Shown: positions 27,137 through 38,500 of the stretch, piece after piece | How the letters are laid out: each line of letters opens with the position of its first letter | Position numbering within the stretch: the stretch's first letter is position 1 | Assembly (NCBI GenBank): GCA_905221215.1 | Contig: CAJNCI010000003.1 | Location: forward strand, 62,001 to 126,000 | Direction of reading: 5' to 3' | Source of the DNA: a bacterium | GTDB taxonomy: Bacteria > Bacillota > Bacilli > Lactobacillales > Streptococcaceae | Length of the DNA stretch: 64,000 nt | Notes under the pieces: model-generated | What the model was told of the DNA's origin: nothing | Database searches by the model: none | What the model saw: the letters and a program-made list of their open reading frames with translations, nothing else | Program-made: the position numbers and the translations under genes

Positions 27137-27556
27137 ATGAAGATTACTGATGCAAATAATGAAAATATTGACTACATAGAAGAAATGCTATTGGAACACA
27201 ATAAGAAATGTTTACCTTCATGTCAGGATGAGGACTATAAACAGATTGCTTTTATTGTTGAGAATAATCAAGAGATAGTAGGTGGCATCGTAGCTTATTC
27301 GGTTATTTGGAAAATATTATATATTGATACACTTTGGGTTAAAAACACTTATAGACGTCAAGGGATAGCAACTGCATTGTTAAATAATGTTTTAGAAAGT
27401 GCCAAAAATTACGGATGTAGTATTGTTCATTTAAGCACCTTTGACTTCCAAGGTTTAGATTTCTACTTAAGTCAAGGTTTTGAAGTTTTTGGAATTCTTA
27501 ATGACTCTCCAGATGGGCATAAAGAATACTTTTTGAGTAAAAGAATAGAGAAATAA
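27137..27556 (+). CDS. GNAT-family N-acetyltransferase
   Basis: A 139-residue acetyltransferase with the acetyl-CoA motif RRQGIATALLNNVLESA near residues 75-90 and a C-terminal strand LSTFDFQGLDFYLSQGFEVFG. It is AT-rich, like the rest of this accessory region. It follows phrA by 70 bp without an obvious terminator, so it may be in the PhrA-induced transcript. The role is unknown; self-protection by acetylating an antimicrobial product is possible but not shown. Confidence 0.82.
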   Translation: MKITDANNENIDYIEEMLLEHNKKCLPSCQDEDYKQIAFIVENNQEIVGGIVAYSVIWKILYIDTLWVKNTYRRQGIATALLNNVLESAKNYGCSIVHLSTFDFQGLDFYLSQGFEVFGILNDSPDGHKEYFLSKRIEK

Positions 27557-27558
27557 AA

Positions 27559-27717
27559 ATGTTTTATAAAAATTCTAATATTGATTTTACTAATCTAGTT
27601 AATGAAAATAATCTTAAGACACCACTGTTAGTATATGATGAAGAAGATTCTTTTATCAATAGTTTAGTAAGCTTGTTAGTTTATAGAGGGCAGGGGTATT
27701 TCTCCCCTCTGTTTTAG
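27559..27717 (+). CDS. 52-residue ORF, possible truncated gene
   Basis: ATG 27559 starts two bases after the GNAT stop and the frame ends at TAG 27717, 15 bp before the next gene. The peptide (start MFYKNSNIDFTNLVNENNLK, end GQGYFSPLF) is acidic in the middle and has no signal peptide or cysteines. It has no clear similarity to lactococcin-972 precursors that usually precede the downstream transporter pair. It could be a truncated gene or a leaderless peptide. The ribosome binding site is weak. Confidence 0.4.
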   Translation: MFYKNSNIDFTNLVNENNLKTPLLVYDEEDSFINSLVSLLVYRGQGYFSPLF

Positions 27718-27732
27718 AATAAGGAATGCACT

Positions 27733-29748
27733 ATGAAAAAATTATTTATACTCATATCCAACCTGCTTGCTAGTTTGTTCTTTGTTTGGGTATTTACCAT
27801 TTGGAATGATACATATGTCTCCCATTATTACCCCAACGTTGTTGTACGTGATTCTTCCCCTGAAACAACTTTTCAGCATGTTGCTACACGCTTGGAAAAA
27901 CTAGCAGAAGAAACGGATAGCTTTATTGCGATTCAACACCAAGATCCTAACTCAGAAGGTACTCCAGTGTTTTCTTATACGACCTTTGGGAACGGAAAGT
28001 TGCCTGATGGGCTACAGGAAAAAAATCTAGAAGATGCTCAAAGTAGTAGTGTTGAAACAAACTATTTTGTATTCGATGGAAACCTAGATATTCACTTGCT
28101 AAGGGAGGAGCTAAGTCAACTTGGCTTGACTAACATGCACCTGACAATTCCATCTAAACTATCTACGTTAATGGCTATCTTTAGTAACGGATTTCAGTTA
28201 ATCAGTCTATTGATTTTCATCTTAACCTTTGGAGCACTGACTTTAATTAGTCAAATTAGCCAATTACGGTCGTCGGGCATTCGCCTCATTTCAGGAGAGA
28301 AACGGTGGTCCATTTTCCTTAGACCAGTTGGTGAGGATTTGAAAGGGATAGCTGTTGGTTTCAGTTTAGCTGGCGTACTCGCCATTCTTATGCAAAAAAT
28401 TCTGTCGCTTCCAACGCAATCCCTAATGACCATAGGAGCAGGCTTGCTCTGTTATAATCTCATCTTGTTGTCGATCTCCCTGTTTTTCGCTCAACTCTTC
28501 GCAGTTGGGATAAAAAAGATACACCTGATGCAGATTATAAAAGGGCAAGTGCCTGTCAGAGGAATCATTAGTTTGATTTTAATCGGTCAACTATTAGCGA
28601 TTATTATTGTAACGCTGGGAATAGGGAGTAGCTTAAAGTATACCCAAGCCTGGCAACAGCATCGGATTGGACAAGAGGCTTGGAGCCAGGAAAGGCAACT
28701 GATTACCCTATCAATCAGCCGTGAAGGAACGAGTCCTGGTTTTGATGAACAAGCTCAAAGGAAATTCAGAACTTGGTATCAATTGATGGATCTGGCTGTT
28801 TCAGAACAAAAGGCTTTCTTATCTAGACACCAGTTAATTGACCGTACTTTGCAAAATGGCATGGCTTCCTCCAAAAACTTGACAACCTCTACAGAATGGC
28901 ACGATTACAGCCCGAATGGCAATGTCCTTATCGTCACACCGCAATACTTGGAGCGTCAAAACATTCCTGTAGATACAACTATTGAGCAAAAGATGAATCA
29001 CCTTGATGTAGGGGAGTTTGTCTTATTGCTGCCTGAACACCTCCGTTCAGAGGAAGAACATTATAAATCTGTTTTTGAAGACGACTTAACCAGTCGCATA
29101 TCTAGTCGAGATGAACGACAGCAAATGACTGCTACGGTAGGTTATTTGGAATCAGGTCAGGATCGTTTTGTGTATAATACGACCCCTATTTCTTACCAGC
29201 AGTTTTTGAAAGATCCAATCATCATTGTTATAACACCCCAATCAACTGGTCCACAGTCCGTTTTGTTTTGGGTAGACGCAGTACAGAACTACGTTCTCTT
29301 TAATCAATTGTCTGATGCCCAGGAGCTTATCCAGAGACAAGGCATTGAAAATTGGGTCTCAGAAATGCAAACAGGTTACCACAACTACATCACATTATTG
29401 GATAATATCCAGAGGGAACGTTGGGTAATGCTAGCAGGAGCTGTGCTTGGGATTGCAACTTCAATCTTGTTGTTTAACACTATGAATAGGCTCTACTTTG
29501 AAGAATTTAGACGTGCCATTTTTATCAAACGCATTGCAGGTCTCAGGTTCTTAGAAATCCATCGCACTTATCTCTTTGCTCAACTGGGTGTGTTTTTACT
29601 GGGACTTGTTGCGAGTGTATTTCTTATGGTAGAGATAGTAGTTGCTTTCTTAGTCTCGTTACTCTTTACTGGTCTATCTCTTTTACAGTTACATGTCCAA
29701 ATGCAGAAAGAAAACAAGATGTCCATGCTTGTTTTGAAGGGAGGTTAA
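27733..29748 (+). CDS. Bacteriocin-associated integral membrane protein (lactococcin 972 type ABC system)
   Basis: A 671-residue membrane protein. An N-terminal helix (LFILISNLLASLFFVWVF) precedes an extracellular domain, then three to four helices at about 135-290, a second large extracellular domain (about 305-550), and three C-terminal helices (about 555-660). This FtsX/MacB-like layout is that of the bacteriocin-associated integral membrane proteins found with lactococcin-972-like peptides. It is followed after one base by its ATPase. It may export or give immunity to a peptide. No intact precursor gene is seen. Confidence 0.78.
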   Translation: MKKLFILISNLLASLFFVWVFTIWNDTYVSHYYPNVVVRDSSPETTFQHVATRLEKLAEETDSFIAIQHQDPNSEGTPVFSYTTFGNGKLPDGLQEKNLEDAQSSSVETNYFVFDGNLDIHLLREELSQLGLTNMHLTIPSKLSTLMAIFSNGFQLISLLIFILTFGALTLISQISQLRSSGIRLISGEKRWSIFLRPVGEDLKGIAVGFSLAGVLAILMQKILSLPTQSLMTIGAGLLCYNLILLSISLFFAQLFAVGIKKIHLMQIIKGQVPVRGIISLILIGQLLAIIIVTLGIGSSLKYTQAWQQHRIGQEAWSQERQLITLSISREGTSPGFDEQAQRKFRTWYQLMDLAVSEQKAFLSRHQLIDRTLQNGMASSKNLTTSTEWHDYSPNGNVLIVTPQYLERQNIPVDTTIEQKMNHLDVGEFVLLLPEHLRSEEEHYKSVFEDDLTSRISSRDERQQMTATVGYLESGQDRFVYNTTPISYQQFLKDPIIIVITPQSTGPQSVLFWVDAVQNYVLFNQLSDAQELIQRQGIENWVSEMQTGYHNYITLLDNIQRERWVMLAGAVLGIATSILLFNTMNRLYFEEFRRAIFIKRIAGLRFLEIHRTYLFAQLGVFLLGLVASVFLMVEIVVAFLVSLLFTGLSLLQLHVQMQKENKMSMLVLKGG

Positions 29749-29749
29749 T

Positions 29750-30382
29750 ATGATTGAACTTAAACAGGTGAGTAAATCTTTTGGAGAACGAGAGTTATTT
29801 TCGAATCTTTCAATGACATTTGAGACTGGAAAAGTCTATGCCTTAATTGGTTCAAGTGGTAGCGGAAAAACAACCTTGATGAACATGATTGGGAAATTAG
29901 AATCTTATGATGGGACGATTTTTTACCGAGGTAAAGACTTGGCCAATTATAAATCGAGTGATTTTTTCCGTCACGAATTGGGCTACCTCTTCCAGAACTT
30001 TGGCTTAATTGAAAACCAAAGTATTGAAGAAAACCTTAAGCTAGGTCTCATTGGTCAAAAGTTGAGTCGGTCGGAACAGCGGTTGAGGCAAAAGCAGGCT
30101 TTAGAACAGGTCGGCCTGGCTTATCTTGACCTAGATAAGCGCATCTTTGAGTTATCGGGCGGAGAATCGCAACGGATTGCCTTGGCAAAAGTTATCTTAA
30201 AGAATCCACCCCTTATTCTGGCAGATGAGCCAACAGCTTCAATAGACCCAGCAACCTCTCAGTTGATTATGGAGATTTTGCTATCTCTTCGAGATGATAA
30301 TAGGCTAATCATTATCGCAACACATAATCCGGCAATTTGGGAGATGGCTGATGAAGTGTTCACGATGGATCGTCTGAAATAA
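29750..30382 (+). CDS. ABC transporter ATP-binding protein of the bacteriocin-type exporter
   Basis: A 210-residue ABC ATPase of the LolD/MacB-like group. Walker A GSSGSGKTT is near residue 33, Q-loop LFQNFGLI near 82, signature LSGGESQR near 138, Walker B LILADEPTASID near 158, and switch ATHN near 190. It partners the 671-residue membrane protein one base upstream; these ATPases are annotated with lactococcin-972-like bacteriocin systems. Transcription would be led from the phrA side. Confidence 0.88.
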   Translation: MIELKQVSKSFGERELFSNLSMTFETGKVYALIGSSGSGKTTLMNMIGKLESYDGTIFYRGKDLANYKSSDFFRHELGYLFQNFGLIENQSIEENLKLGLIGQKLSRSEQRLRQKQALEQVGLAYLDLDKRIFELSGGESQRIALAKVILKNPPLILADEPTASIDPATSQLIMEILLSLRDDNRLIIIATHNPAIWEMADEVFTMDRLK

Positions 30383-30523
30383 AAAATCCTTGTTTTTAAT
30401 TGCACGATGAGTTACTGAAATATTATCAGGAATCAATAATTGGAGTTAATTTAGAATTGTACTTTATTAATATTGAGGTAACTTTTTCTTGATAAAGGAA
30501 GAAATAGTGGAGAGGAAGTTAGA

Positions 30524-30802
30524 TTGAAAAAATTCGACAATTATATTATTGAGAAGCCTTGCGATTCTAATTCAGATAAACTGTAAAAAATCTTAATAAT
30601 TGAAAGTTTGGTAGATGATATTTTGCAATTTTCTCTCAGAATCAATAATAGTGTAGGAGAGATTTTCCTCCTACAACCGTTTCAAAAGAAAACTATCTTT
30701 ATTCCATGTTATTTTGAGGAAGATATTGTGAAAGTCAAAGATGATGATAAAGTTGAGTGGAATTTGTTAGAATTTCAAAAATTTAGAGCATTTTTGGCTT
30801 AG
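30524..30802 (+). pseudogene. Decayed gene with one in-frame stop
   Basis: From TTG 30524 (AGAGGAAG ribosome binding site) the frame runs 20 codons (KKFDNYIIEKPCDSNSDKL), meets TAA at 30584-30586, then continues in the same frame through LVDDILQFSLRINNSVGEIF to a stop at 30802. About 92 codons in all; both halves have protein-like composition. It lies just downstream of the bacteriocin-type transporter. Not recognised; a small immunity-type protein is possible. Confidence 0.5.
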
Positions 30803-30844
30803 TGATCTGTGTTGAAGGCTCAAAACCTATGATAAAAAAGTAGC

Positions 30845-31000
30845 TTTGAAAACGTATTGCCTCCAAAGATTTAGTTAAATAATGATTTAACACAAAAAGA
30901 AATTATTGAAGTTCTGCAAAGATGTTGTTTCAGTATTGAGAAAAAGTGGGAAAAACTTGCGATTCTCACAGAGAAAGGAAGAAAAAGTATAGAAATATAG
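30845..31000 (+). pseudogene. Gene remnant truncated by a MITE
   Basis: The frame FENVLPPKI-stop-LNNDLTQKEIIEV continues to KWEKLAILTEKG and ends at a TAG (30998-31000) that lies inside the left inverted repeat of the element starting at 30996. It carries an internal stop at 30872-30874. It looks like the 3' piece of a gene cut by the insertion, perhaps the same gene as at 30524. Confidence 0.45.
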
Positions 31001-31263
31001 TCAATTGAAACAAGAATAGGACAAAAGAACCTTTTGTGCCATATTTTTCTCCTTTCGCTTTACAATTGGCTTGAACACCTTTATTGTATCGCGTTTGGAG
31101 TTTTTTTTGGTATAGCCTTCGACGCGCACCCGCATAGCGGGTGTTTTTTTGTCTCGCACCTAACGGAGCGAGACGAACTAATAGTCACTTAATCAAAAAA
31201 CGCACCATATCAAAAACTAAAAAGTTTGATATCATGCGTCATGTCTTAAACTAATTGACTATA
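30996..31263. mobile_element. MITE-like element (RUP-like ends)
   Basis: 268 bp bounded by inverted repeats TATAGTCAATT and AATTGACTATA, each ending in TA. The left end TATAGTCAATTGAAAC is what I recall of RUP/IS630-Spn1 termini; RUP is normally about 107 bp, so this is longer or composite. There is no ORF. Inside are strong palindromes: CACCCGC-ATA-GCGGGTG followed by seven T (31127-31150), GTCTCGC/GCGAGAC (31151-31174), and ATATCAAA/TTTGATAT (31207-31233). Confidence 0.6.
31127..31150 (+). terminator. Strong terminator inside the MITE
   Basis: CACCCGC, three-base loop, GCGGGTG, then TTTTTTT: a perfect 7-bp GC-rich stem. It would stop plus-strand transcription from the accessory region before it meets ndk, which is on the opposite strand. 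Confidence 0.75.
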
Positions 31264-31311
31264 CTTTCTATTCAAATGAGCTTTTAACCAATCTATTTAG
31301 TCAATCAACTC

Positions 31312-31725
31312 TTAAAACCAAAGTGCTATTTCTCGCTTAGCTGACTCTTCTGAATCTGAACCATGTACAACATTTTGGATAACCTGATTTTCTCCAGCAG
31401 CTTTTGCAAAATCACCTCGAATAGTTCCTGGTAAAGCTTCTTCTGGACGAGTTGCCCCCATCATGGTCCGCCAAGTTTCGATTACTTTAGGACCAGAAAT
31501 GATACCCACAAGAACCGGTCCTGAAGTCATGAATTCACGAATCGGTGGGTAAAAACTTTGGCCAACCAAGTCCTGATAGTGCTGGTCAATCAACACTTCT
31601 GAAACTTGTGAACGCAACTCTAATTTTTCGATTGTAAATCCACGTTGTTCGATCCGTTTCAACACTTCACCCACTAGTCCTCTTTTTACACCATCTGGTT
31701 TAATGATAAAGAATGTTTGTTCCAT
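31312..31725 (-). CDS. ndk: Nucleoside diphosphate kinase
   Basis: A 137-residue enzyme that balances NTP and dNTP pools through a phospho-histidine. The start [17 protein letters not shown] is standard, with [19 protein letters not shown] near residue 88 and the active-site histidine in NVVHGSDS near 117-124. It follows the rpoBC operon on the same strand behind a terminator. Confidence 0.96.
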   Translation of the reverse strand: MEQTFFIIKPDGVKRGLVGEVLKRIEQRGFTIEKLELRSQVSEVLIDQHYQDLVGQSFYPPIREFMTSGPVLVGIISGPKVIETWRTMMGATRPEEALPGTIRGDFAKAAGENQVIQNVVHGSDSEESAKREIALWF

Positions 31726-31794
31726 ACCCGTCTCCTTTGTCAGCTTCTTTCTTTTATTTTACCACATTTCATGGAAAAATAGAGAAAGTTTTCA

Positions 31795-31823
31795 GAAAAG
31801 AGAAAGAGAACCCGAAGGCTCTC
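31795..31823 (-). terminator. Terminator of rpoBC with UUCG tetraloop
   Basis: Minus strand GAGAGCC-TTCG-GGTTCTC followed by TTTCTCTTTT: a 7-bp stem closed by a stable UUCG loop, just past the rpoC stop at 31834. Confidence 0.8.
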
Positions 31824-31833
31824 TCATTCTCTT

Positions 31834-34800
31834 TTATTCTACTGTTTCTTCCACAGTTTCAACGGCAGTATCCACAACTACTTCTGTTGTTTCTTCATTT
31901 TCTTCTTCCTCTACTGGAGGATTAAGGTATTCTTCTTCGTTGATAGCATGTGGTTCAAGGTTACGGTAACGTGCCATACCAGTACCTGCTGGGATGATTT
32001 TACCGATGATAACATTTTCTTTAAGTCCAAGGAGATGGTCTTTCTTACCACGGATGGCTGCATCTGTAAGGACACGAGTTGTTTCCTGGAAGGAAGCCGC
32101 TGACAAGAAACTGTTTGTTTCAAGTGAGGCTTTGGTAATTCCCATAAGGACTGGTCGACCAGTCGCTGGAACTCCACCTGCAATAAGGACATCTTTGTTG
32201 GCGTCTGTAAAGTCATTGATATCCATGAGGGTACCCATGAGAAGATCTGTGTCACCTGGATCCATGACACGGACTTTACGGATCATTTGACGAACCATTA
32301 CCTCGATGTGTTTGTCACCGATTTCTACCCCTTGGCTGCGGTAAACTTTTTGTACTTCACCAAGAAGGTAAGTTTCAACTGACAAGACATCACGAACTGC
32401 AAGGAGACGTTTTGGTTGGATAGAACCTTCTGTAAGAGCAGCACCACGCGCTACTTGGTCCCCAACTTCAACACGCATACGAGCAGTAAATGGAACGACA
32501 TATTCACCTTCGCCAGTTTCACCCTTAACAAAGACTTTCTTAGTACGAGTTGATGCATCTTCTTCGATAGCCGTAACTTGTCCTTTAACCTCTGTGATAA
32601 CCGCTTCCCCTTTAGGATTGCGGGCTTCAAAGATTTCTTGGACACGAGGAAGACCCTGAGTGATATCGGTATTTGAGGCAACCCCACCCGTGTGGAAGGT
32701 ACGCATTGTAAGCTGTGTACCAGGTTCCCCGATAGATTGGGCAGCGATTGTACCAACTGCTTCACCAACTTCAACCGCATCACCAGTCGCCAAGTTGATA
32801 CCGTAACAGTGACGGCAGACACCATGACGAGTGTTACATGTAAATACTGAACGGATGGTTACTTCTTCCACACCAGCATTCACAATTTCACGTGCCTTGT
32901 CTTCTGTAATCAACTCATTTGGACCAATGATTACTGCACCAGTTTCTGGATGTTTAACAGTTTTCTTAGTGTAACGACCATTGAGACGCTCTTCAAGAGA
33001 TTCGATCATCTCTTTTCCTTCTGCGATAGAGCGAATCAAGAGACCACGGTCAGTTCCACAGTCGTCCTCACGGATGATAACGTCTTGGGCAACGTCAACC
33101 AAACGACGAGTCAAGTAACCTGAGTCGGCTGTCTTAAGGGCCGTATCGGTCATACCTTTACGAGCACCGTGAGTTGAGAAGAACATTTCGAGTACTGACA
33201 AACCTTCACGGAAGTTTGAAAGGATTGGCAATTCCATGATACGTCCGTTCGGAGCAGCCATCAGACCACGCATACCGGCAAGCTGTGAGAAGTTTGAGAT
33301 GTTACCACGGGCTCCTGAGTCCATCATCATAACGATTGGGTTCTTAGGATCTTGGTTGGCAATCAAGCGTTTCTCCAATTTTTCACGGGCAGCACGCCAT
33401 TCTGCTGTAACAGCATTGTAACGCTCGTCGTCTGTGATCATACCACGACGGAATTGTTTGGTGATTTGTTCTACACGTTTGTGTGATTCTTCAATGATTT
33501 CAGCCTTGTCATCAACGACTGGGATATCGGCAATACCCACTGTCAATCCTGCAAGAGTTGAGTGGTGGTAACCGAGGTTCTTCATACGGTCAAGTAGGGC
33601 AGAAGTTTCTGTCGTACGGAAACGTTTGAAGATTTCAGCGATGATATTTCCAAGGTTTTTCTTCTTGAATGGAGGGTTGAGTTCAAGATTGCTGATAGCT
33701 TCCTTGATATCTCCACCAAGTGGCAAGAAATATTTAGCTGGAACGCCTTCTGTTAAGTTGGCATTGTTTGGTTCTTGCAAGTATGGTAGCCCCTCTGGCA
33801 TGATGTCGTTGAAGAGGATTTTACCAACTGTTGTAAGCAAGACCTTGTGTTTTTGCTCTTCTGTCCAAGGCTTGTTAAGGCTATCTGTTGCGATACCAAC
33901 ACGTGAGTGCAGGTGAACATAGCCATTACGGTAAGCCATAACCGCTTCGTCACGGTCTTTGAAGACCATTCCTTCACCTTCACGACCAGCTTCTTCCATG
34001 GTCAAGTAGTAGTTACCCAAAACCATGTCCTGAGATGGAGTAACAACTGGTTTACCATCTTTCGGGTTCAAGATATGCTCAGCAGCGAGCATGAGGATAC
34101 GAGCTTCTGCCTGGGCTTCTTCTGAAAGCGGTACGTGGATGGCCATTTGATCCCCGTCAAAGTCGGCATTGTAGGCTTCACAGACAAGTGGGTGCAAGCG
34201 AAGGGCCTTACCATCAATCAAGACTGGCTCGAAGGCTTGGATACCCAAACGGTGAAGGGTCGGTGCGCGGTTAAGAAGTACTGGGTGTTCTTTGATCACT
34301 TCTTCAAGGATATCCCAGATACGCTCATCTCCACGTTCCACCAAGCGTTTAGCTGCTTTAACGTTTTGCACGATATCACGGGCAACGATTTCACGCATAA
34401 CGAATGGTTTAAAGAGTTCAATAGCCATTTCACGTGGCACACCACATTGGTACATCTTAAGCGTTGGACCAACGGCGATAACGGAACGTCCCGAGAAGTC
34501 AACACGTTTACCAAGCAAGTTTTGACGGAAGCGTCCTTGTTTACCTTTAAGCATGTGACTCAATGATTTCAATGGACGGCTACCTGGTCCTGTGATTGGA
34601 CGGCCACGACGACCATTGTCAATCAAAGCGTCAACCGCTTCTTGAAGCATACGCTTCTCATTTTGAACGATGATACCTGGTGCATTCAACTCAAGCAAAC
34701 GAGCCAAACGGTTGTTACGGTTGATAACACGACGGTAAAGGTCGTTCAAGTCAGATGAGGCAAAACGGCCACCATCCAACTGCAACATTGGACGAAGATC

Positions 34801-35511
34801 TGGTGGAATAACCGGAAGGATGTTGAGAATCATCCATTCAGGTTTGTTTCCAGATTTGTAAAAGGCATCCAAAACATCCAAACGACGGATAGCTTTGACA
34901 CGTTTTTGTCCAGTAGCTGTTTTCAACTCTTCTTTGAGTTCAGCAATTTCTTTTTCAAGATCTACTTGTTTCAAAAGATCTTGTATGGCTTCGGCACCCA
35001 TCTTGGCAACGAATGATCCATAACCATACTCACGCAAGCGCTCACGGTATTCGCGCTCTGTCATGATAGATTTGTGCTCAAGTGGTGTATCCTTAGGATC
35101 AATCACCACATAAGCTGCGAAGTAGATAACTTCCTCGAGGGCACGAGGGCTCATATCAAGGGTCAAGCCCATACGACTTGGAATCCCCTTGAAGTACCAG
35201 ATGTGAGATACAGGAGCTTTCAACTCGATGTGCCCCATACGCTCACGACGAACTTTTGTACGCGTTACTTCAACCCCACAGCGGTCACAAACAATCCCTC
35301 TGTAACGAATGCGTTTGTACTTACCACAAGCACATTCCCAGTCTTTTGTAGGACCAAAGATGACTTCGTCAAAGAGTCCTTCACGTTCTGGTTTCAAGGT
35401 ACGGTAATTGATTGTTTCAGGTTTTTTGACTTCTCCATAAGACCATGAACGGACTTTACTTGGAGAAGCTAGGGTGATTTGCATACTTTTAAAACGATTT
35501 ACATCAACCAC
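31834..35511 (-). CDS. rpoC: DNA-directed RNA polymerase subunit beta'
   Basis: A 1225-residue largest catalytic subunit of RNA polymerase. The N-terminal zinc ribbon [20 protein letters not shown] is near residues 60-79, the catalytic Mg2+ motif [12 protein letters not shown] near 449, and the second zinc site (CGTD, then [13 protein letters not shown]) near 815-895. The C-terminus is an acidic tail ending in EETVE. The gene is 32 bp downstream of rpoB. Confidence 0.98.
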   Translation of the reverse strand: MVDVNRFKSMQITLASPSKVRSWSYGEVKKPETINYRTLKPEREGLFDEVIFGPTKDWECACGKYKRIRYRGIVCDRCGVEVTRTKVRRERMGHIELKAPVSHIWYFKGIPSRMGLTLDMSPRALEEVIYFAAYVVIDPKDTPLEHKSIMTEREYRERLREYGYGSFVAKMGAEAIQDLLKQVDLEKEIAELKEELKTATGQKRVKAIRRLDVLDAFYKSGNKPEWMILNILPVIPPDLRPMLQLDGGRFASSDLNDLYRRVINRNNRLARLLELNAPGIIVQNEKRMLQEAVDALIDNGRRGRPITGPGSRPLKSLSHMLKGKQGRFRQNLLGKRVDFSGRSVIAVGPTLKMYQCGVPREMAIELFKPFVMREIVARDIVQNVKAAKRLVERGDERIWDILEEVIKEHPVLLNRAPTLHRLGIQAFEPVLIDGKALRLHPLVCEAYNADFDGDQMAIHVPLSEEAQAEARILMLAAEHILNPKDGKPVVTPSQDMVLGNYYLTMEEAGREGEGMVFKDRDEAVMAYRNGYVHLHSRVGIATDSLNKPWTEEQKHKVLLTTVGKILFNDIMPEGLPYLQEPNNANLTEGVPAKYFLPLGGDIKEAISNLELNPPFKKKNLGNIIAEIFKRFRTTETSALLDRMKNLGYHHSTLAGLTVGIADIPVVDDKAEIIEESHKRVEQITKQFRRGMITDDERYNAVTAEWRAAREKLEKRLIANQDPKNPIVMMMDSGARGNISNFSQLAGMRGLMAAPNGRIMELPILSNFREGLSVLEMFFSTHGARKGMTDTALKTADSGYLTRRLVDVAQDVIIREDDCGTDRGLLIRSIAEGKEMIESLEERLNGRYTKKTVKHPETGAVIIGPNELITEDKAREIVNAGVEEVTIRSVFTCNTRHGVCRHCYGINLATGDAVEVGEAVGTIAAQSIGEPGTQLTMRTFHTGGVASNTDITQGLPRVQEIFEARNPKGEAVITEVKGQVTAIEEDASTRTKKVFVKGETGEGEYVVPFTARMRVEVGDQVARGAALTEGSIQPKRLLAVRDVLSVETYLLGEVQKVYRSQGVEIGDKHIEVMVRQMIRKVRVMDPGDTDLLMGTLMDINDFTDANKDVLIAGGVPATGRPVLMGITKASLETNSFLSAASFQETTRVLTDAAIRGKKDHLLGLKENVIIGKIIPAGTGMARYRNLEPHAINEEEYLNPPVEEEENEETTEVVVDTAVETVEETVE

Positions 35512-35543
35512 TATTTCTTCCCTTTCTATTCTAAGTGAACTGC

Positions 35544-38500
35544 TTATTCTTCTTCAGCAGCTTCTTCTGTTGCTTCCGCTTTTGTTGCTTTTTCAGCCTC
35601 TTCAGCTTCAAAGGCTGCTTTAGCCTCTTGGGCTGCTTTTTCGCGGGCTTTTTCAAGGTCATCTACGTGGATGACATCTTCGTCCATTCCTTCATCCAAG
35701 TCGCGAAGTTCCACTTCTTGGTCATCTTCGTCAAGGACACGCATGTCAAGACCAAGAGATTGCAATTCTTTGACAAGAACTCGGAAGGATTCTGGAACAC
35801 CTGGTTTTGGAATTGGTTTTCCTTTTGTAATGGCTTCATAAGCTTTCAAACGTCCGTTGATATCGTCAGACTTGTAAGTCAAGATTTCTTGAAGGACATT
35901 TGATGCACCGTAGGCTTCAAGAGCCCAAACCTCCATCTCACCGAAACGTTGTCCACCAAACTGAGCTTTACCTCCGAGTGGTTGTTGGGTAACAGTTGAG
36001 TAAGGTCCGACAGAACGCGCGTGCAATTTATCATCAACCATGTGGTGGAGTTTAATCATGTACATGACTCCGACAGAAACACGGTTATCAAACGGTTCAC
36101 CAGTACGGCCATCGTAAAGGATTGTCTTGGCATCGCTATCCATACCTGCTTCTTTAACAGTTGACCAAAGGTCTTCAGAACTTGCTCCGTCAAAGACTGG
36201 TGTCGCGATGTGGATACCAAGAGTACGAGCCGCCATACCAAGGTGGAGCTCCATAACCTGACCGATATTCATACGTGATGGCACCCCAAGTGGGTTCAAC
36301 ATGATGTCGACTGGAGTTCCGTCTGGAAGGTAAGGCATGTCTTCTACAGGAACGATACGAGAGACAACCCCTTTATTTCCGTGACGTCCGGCCATCTTAT
36401 CTCCGACCTTGATCTTACGTTTTTGAGCGATGTAGACGCGAACCAGCATGTTAACACCTGATTGCAACTCATCTCCATTTGCACGTGTAAAGATCTTAAC
36501 ATCACGAACGACACCATCGGCACCGTGTGGTACACGAAGAGAAGTGTCACGTACTTCACGAGATTTGTCTCCGAAGATAGCGTGCAAGAGGCGTTCTTCA
36601 GCTGAAAGGTCTTTCTCACCCTTAGGTGTTACTTTACCTACAAGAATATCGCCTTCTTTAACCTCAGCACCGATACGGATAATACCCATTTCGTCAAGGT
36701 CTTTAAGGGCATCTTCTCCAACGTTTGGAATTTCACGAGTAATTTCTTCAGGCCCAAGCTTTGTATCGCGCGTTTCTGATTCGTATTCTTCAAGGTGAAC
36801 AGATGTATAGACATCGTCTTTCACCAAGCGTTCGCTCATGATAACGGCATCCTCGAAGTTGTAACCTTCCCAAGTCATGTAGGCAACGATTGGGTTTTGT
36901 CCAAGCGCCATTTCTCCATTTTCCATAGAAGGTCCGTCAGCGATGAAATCGCCTTTTTCAACGACATCGCCAACTTTAACAAGCGTACGTTGGTTGTAAG
37001 CAGTACCTGAGTTTGAACGACGGAATTTTTGGATATGGTAAACATCCAATGAACCATCTTCACGGCGTACTTCTACCTTGTCAGCATCTGCATAAGTGAC
37101 TTTACCGTCATACTGAGCAATCACAGCTGCTCCAGAGTCGTGGGCTGCTTGGTATTCCATACCAGTACCAACGTAAGGTGCTTGAGGATTGATCAATGGC
37201 ACAGCCTGACGTTGCATGTTGGCTCCCATGAGGGCACGGTTGGAGTCATCATTTTCCAAGAAAGGAATACATGCTGTCGCAACGGCAACTACCTGTTTTG
37301 GTGATACATCCATGTAGTCAACAACATTAGCTGGATACTCTTGGTTGACCCCTTGGTGACGTCCCATGACAACTTTTTCAGCAAAAGTTCCATCTTCATT
37401 GAGGCGAGAGTTAGCCTGCGCTACAGTAAATTCATCTTCTTCATCGGCTGTCAACCAAACGATTTCGTTTGTGACAACACCTGTTTCACGGTCAACCTTA
37501 CGGTATGGTGTTTGAACAAAACCATACTTGTTCAAGTGTCCGTAAGATGACAAGTTATTGATCAAACCGATGTTAGGTCCTTCAGGCGTCTCGATTGGAC
37601 ACATACGGCCATAGTGAGTGTAGTGCACGTCACGTACTTCATATCCAGCACGGTCACGTGTCAAACCACCAGGTCCTAAGGCTGACAAACGGCGTTTGTG
37701 AGACAACTCAGAAAGCGGGTTGTGTTGGTCCATGAACTGTGACAGCTGTGATGAACCAAAGAATTCTTTAACTGCAGCTGTTACAGGACGGATGTTAATA
37801 ATTTGTTGTGGTGTCAAGACTTCGTTGTCCTGAACAGACATACGTTCACGGACATTACGTTCCATACGAGAAAGTCCAAGACGTACTTGGTTAGCAAGCA
37901 ATTCCCCAACCGCACGGATACGACGGTTTCCAAGGTGGTCGATATCATCTACACGGCCAAGTCCCTCAGCCAAGTTGAGGAAGTAGCTCATCTCAGCAAG
38001 GATATCTGCAGGAGTTACGATACGAACCTTGTCATCTGGGTTAGCATTACCAATGATAGTTACGACACGGTCTGGATCAGTTGGTGCAACAACCTTGAAT
38101 TTTTGAAGAACAACTGGCTCAGTCACAACGGCTGCATCATTTGGAATGTAAACAATCTTGTTCAAGTCGCCATCCAAATGGCTTTCAATGCTTTCAATCA
38201 CGCTACGAGTCATGATTGTTCCAGCTTCTACCAAGATTTCTCCTGTTTCAGGATCTACCAATGGTTCCGCAATGGTTTGGTTGAGCAAACGTGTTTTAAC
38301 ATTGAGTTTTTTATTGATCTTGTAACGACCAACTGCTGCCAAGTCATAGCGACGTGGATCAAAGAAGCGAGCTACAAGCAAGCTACGTGAGCTTTCAGCA
38401 GTCTTAGGCTCACCTGGACGAAGGCGTTCGTAAATTTCTTTCAAGGCTTCGTCTGTACGAGAGTCCATTGGGTTCTTGTGGATATCTTTTTCAACAGTAT

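Noticed and set aside
31102..31240. CRISPR-like or tRNA-like structure in the palindrome-rich block
   Set aside because: The hairpins differ from each other, there is no repeat-spacer pattern, and no cloverleaf with a CCA-type end can be drawn.
35074..35448. Long plus-strand frames antisense to rpoC and rpoB (also 37803-38390)
   Set aside because: They mirror the third-codon bias of highly expressed genes, have no ribosome binding sites and encode improbable proteins.
36448..36798. Serine/arginine-rich 116-codon plus-strand frame in rpoB
   Set aside because: Antisense shadow of rpoB with no promoter or ribosome binding site.
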